Assembly: GCF_020923495.1 (NCBI RefSeq)
Contig: NZ_CP064048.1
Coordinates: 2,729,001 to 2,793,000 of the forward strand
Source of the DNA: Brevibacillus sedimenti
Lineage (GTDB): Bacteria; Bacillota; Bacilli; Brevibacillales; Brevibacillaceae
Direction: 5' to 3'
DNA: 64,000 bases
In this document: one piece after another, positions 60,951-64,000 of the stretch
Numbering within the stretch: the stretch's first letter is position 1
Layout: every line of letters starts with the position of its first letter
Position numbers and translations under genes: made by a program
Notes under the pieces: generated by a model
The model's input: the letters and a program-made list of their open reading frames with translations, nothing else
Told to the model about the DNA's origin: nothing
The model's database searches: none

Positions 60951-61802
60951 TTACACGAGCACCTCGGAATAGATGTGCTGCTCGAACAGCTGCTGCAGTT
61001 TTTGCACCATCGGGCCTACCTGGCCGCTGCCAACCGGTTGGCCGTCCACGGCGACAATGGGCATCACTTCCGCCGTCGTGCTGGAGAGGAACAGCTCATC
61101 CGCCTGCTTGAGGAACTGGATGTCAAACGCCTCCTCATGCACCGGAATGCCGTTTGCCTTTGCCAGGTCGATGACGGTTTGCCGGGTGATGCCGTGCAGA
61201 ACCAGATTGTCGGCGGGGTGGGTGTACAGGGCGTTGTCCTTGACTGCAAACAGGTTGGAGGCGCTGCACTCGGTAATGATGCCGTTGCGGTGCAAGATCG
61301 ACTCCTGGGCGCCGGCCTCCTTGGCGTACTGCTTGACCAGCACGGCTCCCAGCAGGTTCAGCGTCTTGATGTCGCAGCGGAGCCAGCGGATGTCTTCCAC
61401 CAGTTTGGCGGTCAGCCCCTTTTTCATATCGGCCAGCGGGCGTTCCTTGCGCCGGACAAATCCCATGATGACCGGGCGGATGCCGCTCGGGATATCGTGC
61501 AGGCGAGGAGCAACGCCGCGCGTCACCTGCAGGTAGAGGATGGCGTCATCGTCCGTCGTCAGGTTGTTTTTGACGATCAGCTGCTGAGCAATATCTTTCA
61601 GTTCTGCCGCCGTCCAAGGCAGGTCCAACTTGATTTCCCGCGCGCTGCGGAACAGACGGGTCAGATGGGCGTCCCACTGATACATTTTCCCTTTGTAAAT
61701 CCGGACCACCTCATAGATCCCGTCACCAAAGTTGTAGCCGCGGTCTTCCGGGTGTACGGCCAGTTCGTCAGCCTCGACCCACTTGCCATCCACATACAGC
61801 AT
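60951..61802 (-). CDS. dat: D-amino acid aminotransferase
   Basis: ATG 61802 follows AAGGAGG by eight bases. The 283-residue fold-IV PLP enzyme has the D-alanine transaminase pattern LYVDGKWVEADELAVHPEDRG, RLHDIPSGIRP, the PLP lysine in RCDIKTLNLLGAV and the late SSTTAEVMPIVAVDG. It makes D-glutamate or D-alanine from the keto acid for the cell wall. Transcribed alone, leftward, from the same interval as the M28-fold gene. Confidence 0.94.
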   Translation of the reverse strand: MLYVDGKWVEADELAVHPEDRGYNFGDGIYEVVRIYKGKMYQWDAHLTRLFRSAREIKLDLPWTAAELKDIAQQLIVKNNLTTDDDAILYLQVTRGVAPRLHDIPSGIRPVIMGFVRRKERPLADMKKGLTAKLVEDIRWLRCDIKTLNLLGAVLVKQYAKEAGAQESILHRNGIITECSASNLFAVKDNALYTHPADNLVLHGITRQTVIDLAKANGIPVHEEAFDIQFLKQADELFLSSTTAEVMPIVAVDGQPVGSGQVGPMVQKLQQLFEQHIYSEVLV

Positions 61803-62098
61803 GGCGAAATCCTCCTTCATGATTACACAAAAATTATGACATTTCTTGTTTGCAAAAAACCATCCGACAAATATGCAGCCCCGGCGGCGGACAGGCAAAA
61901 ATCCGCGTCGAGCAGTAGATGGATTCTCCTTCCACCTTACCAAACCGGGGGACAAGGGTCAATTTGATTTTACGGATGGGCCACAAATGCTGTCGCTCTA
62001 TGACGCTGTGTGCCCGTATTTGACAAACTATTCTGACTAGACGCTGGCGACAGCCCCTGCCCATAATAAAAACAAACGCCTTGCGAAAGGAGCATGCC
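61803..62098. other. Intergenic region between dat and the M28-fold gene
   Basis: It must contain divergent promoters for the two genes. An AT-rich part (61830-61860) lies on the dat side. No clear -35/-10 pair, operator or RNA element was recognised. Confidence 0.5.
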
Positions 62099-63412
62099 AT
62101 GAGGGCGTATTGCAGATGGACGTTGTGCGCCATGCTGGTCATGAGTTTACATTTGCCGCTGCCGGCAGGGGCGGCGGCCGAAGTGCAGGAACAGATCGAC
62201 GCCGACAGTCTGTACGATCACGTAGAGCGCCTGTCCCGTCAGCCGCGGGCGGCGGCGACGGAATCGGAGTTTGCCGCCCTCGTCTATGTGGAAGAGCAGC
62301 TTCGCATGTACGGGTACGAGACCAAGCTGCAGCCGTTTTTCTATTACGTGTACAGCCAGCCGACCCAGCTCTCCTTGCGCACGGATGGCTGGCCCGACCG
62401 CATGTGGAACGTGACCGCCTTGACACATGGACCAAACGGCAGGGCGGCAGCCGAGATCATTGACGCCGGGAGAGGCACGGCGGCGGAGATGAGCCGCATA
62501 CAGGCGGAAGGGAAGATCGTCCTGATCCAGCGGGGAGAGATTCCCTTGGGGGAAAAGGTGCGCAACGCGGCGGCCGTCCAGGCGGCGGGAGTCATTCTCG
62601 TCAACGACGACGACGGAGCATGGGACGAACCGCTGGAAGAACCGCTCGACATGGCCGTACCTGCCGTGCTGCTCCCGCGAACGGAAGGGGAACTCCTGCG
62701 TCAGCGTCTGCTGGAAAAGGGAAAGGTGTCCGCTGAGCTGAACGTAATCGGCGGTGTCTCCACCCGACGCACGTCGTACAATCTGATCGCGGCGCGAAAG
62801 CCAAAGGGGGCAAACACAGGTCAAACGGTACTGGTGACCGCACGCCACGATTCTCCGCCCGCGTCGCCGGGGGCCAACGAGGGAGCGTCCGGAGCGGCCG
62901 TGCTGCTGGAGACAGCCCGCCTTCTGGCCAGTCAGCAGGTTGACACGGAAGTGCGTTTCGTCAGTCTGGGAGCGGCTTACGACGGGGCGCGGGGGGCTGA
63001 TGCCTACGTGCGCTCCTTGTCCGAAGCCGAGAAGCAGCAGATCGTCGCTGCGTTCTGCCTCAATGGCGTCGGCAGTGCGGACGCGGGGGAATTGACGGCG
63101 GTTACAGCGGACGGACTGCGAAATCTGCCCGCCGATCTGGCAGAGCAGGCGGGGGCCGTTTTTTCCGCCGCTCGACCTGGCGAGGCTGGCATAGGGGGAG
63201 AAGCGACCGTGTTTGCCCGCGCCGGGATTCCCGCCGCCGTGCTAGTCGCTCCAGTACCCGCTGACAGAAAGAGGGAGCTCTCGCAGGACACCGTGGACAG
63301 AATCAGTCGGGAGCAGCTCAGCCGTACGGCGCAAATCGTCCTGGCCGCCGTGCGCGAGATTGCCGATGAACACACCCCGGCGTATCCGGCGGGCCGACCC
63401 GCTCCCAAGTGA
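62099..63412 (+). CDS. Exported PA-domain / M28-fold protein with degenerate active site
   Basis: ATG 62099 follows AAAGGAG. The 437-residue protein has a signal peptide (about 1-27), a protease-associated domain (about 105-235) and an M28-like domain (about 240-420). The first metal histidine is kept (TARHDS), but the aspartate of the usual ND(D/N)xSG motif is Glu (GANEGASG), the catalytic EE pair is replaced (SLGAAYDGARGADAY), the next aspartate (LNFDMIGS-type) is missing (LNGVGS), and the final histidine is absent before FARAGIPAAV. It is therefore probably a non-catalytic, ligand- or partner-binding relative. Confidence 0.82.
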   Translation: MRAYCRWTLCAMLVMSLHLPLPAGAAAEVQEQIDADSLYDHVERLSRQPRAAATESEFAALVYVEEQLRMYGYETKLQPFFYYVYSQPTQLSLRTDGWPDRMWNVTALTHGPNGRAAAEIIDAGRGTAAEMSRIQAEGKIVLIQRGEIPLGEKVRNAAAVQAAGVILVNDDDGAWDEPLEEPLDMAVPAVLLPRTEGELLRQRLLEKGKVSAELNVIGGVSTRRTSYNLIAARKPKGANTGQTVLVTARHDSPPASPGANEGASGAAVLLETARLLASQQVDTEVRFVSLGAAYDGARGADAYVRSLSEAEKQQIVAAFCLNGVGSADAGELTAVTADGLRNLPADLAEQAGAVFSAARPGEAGIGGEATVFARAGIPAAVLVAPVPADRKRELSQDTVDRISREQLSRTAQIVLAAVREIADEHTPAYPAGRPAPK

Positions 63413-63793
63413 TGAGGATTGATAGGAAAAGGGAAATACAGACGTTTGCCGTGCCCGCGCAGGTTTTCTAGACGCGGGCGTTTTGTTGCCTTCCGGAAGT
63501 AATTGTCAAAATCTGTCGAATGGTAAGGAATGGTCGATTTTTGATAAAAGAGGTATAATTTTCGCGAATGTAAAAAAATTCACTCACTTTGTGCAGAGTG
63601 TGAATCAGTGATTCCCGGCAAAGGGAGATGTGGCTGGTGCGGCAATGCGTTTACCGCGGTCGTGTCGTGGGCAATCCGGAACAGCAGCGTCACCGTAATG
63701 TTTCGCGTCATTTATCGGAAATTTCCGAATAAAATAACATCCCCAACCGCAATACGGGGATGTCCATCAGTTACATATGTTACGGAGGTTGAT
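63413..63793. other. Intergenic region and long leader of the right-edge gene
   Basis: After the terminator at 63451-63485 comes a -10-like TATAAT (63554-63559) with a poor -35. That leaves an untranslated stretch of about 230 bases before ATG 63794. It contains dyads such as TTCAC...GTGAA (63580-63605) and ACATCCCC...GGGGATGT (63737-63763). No known riboswitch class was recognised. Confidence 0.45.
63451..63485 (+). terminator. Rho-independent terminator
   Basis: GCCCGCG (63453-63459) pairs with CGCGGGC (63473-63479), then GTTTTG, after the M28-fold gene. Confidence 0.75.
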
Positions 63794-64000
63794 ATGAAGC
63801 AATCCCAAGCGCTGTATCCTTCGTTCTTGGCGGTAATCGCCCTGGCGGTTGTCACCGCCGTGGCACACTGGCCCGTATGGTCTTCCCAAGCCAATGGGAG
63901 ACTGCTGTTTGGTGTCCTGGAGTTGTTGGAGGTGGCGGCCTTCCTCTTGATCTTGTACCTGCTGCGGCGCGTCCGTCAACTGGAACAGGAAGTCCGCTAT
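63794..64000 (+). CDS. Membrane protein, N-terminal part (cut by right edge)
   Basis: ATG 63794 follows ACGGAGG. The 69 visible residues show two hydrophobic helices (FLAVIALAVVTAVAHWPVW and LLEVAAFLLILYLL) followed by a basic, coiled-coil-like start (RRVRQLEQEVRY). This layout is common in sensor kinases and other signalling proteins, but the output domain lies outside the window. Confidence 0.7.
   Translation, partial: MKQSQALYPSFLAVIALAVVTAVAHWPVWSSQANGRLLFGVLELLEVAAFLLILYLLRRVRQLEQEVRY

Noticed and set aside
63600-63720. Cyclic-di-GMP riboswitch in the leader of the right-edge gene
   Set aside because: The conserved core strings of GEMM-I are not present.
1-64000. CRISPR arrays, insertion sequences, rRNA and tRNA genes
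   Set aside because: No regularly spaced direct repeats, transposase-like proteins, terminal inverted repeats or tRNA cloverleafs were seen in reading the window.

Overview
The window looks like chromosomal DNA of a spore-forming Bacillales bacterium with fairly high GC, most like Brevibacillus or a close relative. The evidence is Sda, SleB, a YjcZ-type spore peptide, YlaN, YlbF/YlbG, YqzE, YqhG/YqhH and the gcvT-gcvPA-gcvPB-lipM order known from Bacillus subtilis. The genus is inference; no rRNA gene is present.

Layout. 1-3.5 kb: a yoaS-yozG-yoaT-like membrane/regulator operon, then an AT-richer block with a TIR-like protein and a translationally coupled small protein. 3.5-6.2 kb: an NMT1/SsuA-type ABC importer whose permease has a replaced C-terminus facing the TIR block. 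6.3-13 kb: RNase Z, a YczE-type membrane protein, a spore peptide, an intracellular subtilisin, a YaiI-type protein, a LysR regulator and an MFS exporter. 13.2-17.7 kb: an arginine/ornithine catabolic cluster (RocE-like permease, RocR-like sigma-54 activator, RocD) with two recognisable -24/-12 promoters and palindromic activator sites. 17.8-18.1 kb: a DnaA-box cluster upstream of the checkpoint gene sda. 18.3-23 kb: M20 amidohydrolase with AbgT transporter, then a PatB-type C-S lyase. 23.1-27.8 kb: ylaN, a T-box controlled sodium-dependent amino-acid transporter, a membrane protein and a fosX-type fosfomycin hydrolase set between two copies of a hairpin, and a Ca2+/H+ exchanger. 28-41.5 kb: SleB, a ThDP enzyme, Asp23, FtsW, a YugN-like protein, a candidate type I toxin-antitoxin locus, a CBS protein, a MerR-methyltransferase fusion, a secreted nuclease, an XPB-like domain protein, YlbF/YlbG and PxpA. 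41.5-45 kb: modABC with a divergent HTH/periplasmic-binding-fold regulator. 45-49 kb: M1 peptidase, aroK, yqzE and ykuS. 49-59 kb: yqhG, yqhH, a tandem glycine riboswitch, gcvT-gcvPA-gcvPB, a methyltransferase and lipM. 59-64 kb: a MarR-MFS pair, D-amino-acid aminotransferase, a PA/M28-fold protein lacking most catalytic residues, and the start of a membrane protein cut by the right edge.

Several modules work together. RocR should activate both the permease and RocD. Glycine turns on its own cleavage operon through the riboswitch, and LipM is placed to make the octanoyl precursor of the lipoyl group needed by that system. The amidohydrolase/AbgT pair suggests uptake and hydrolysis of acylated amino acids. 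The best candidates for something undescribed are the TIR-like two-gene block (2220-3489) with its junction in the neighbouring permease, the type I toxin-antitoxin-like locus (32.95-33.23 kb), and the apparently inactive M28-fold protein near the right end.
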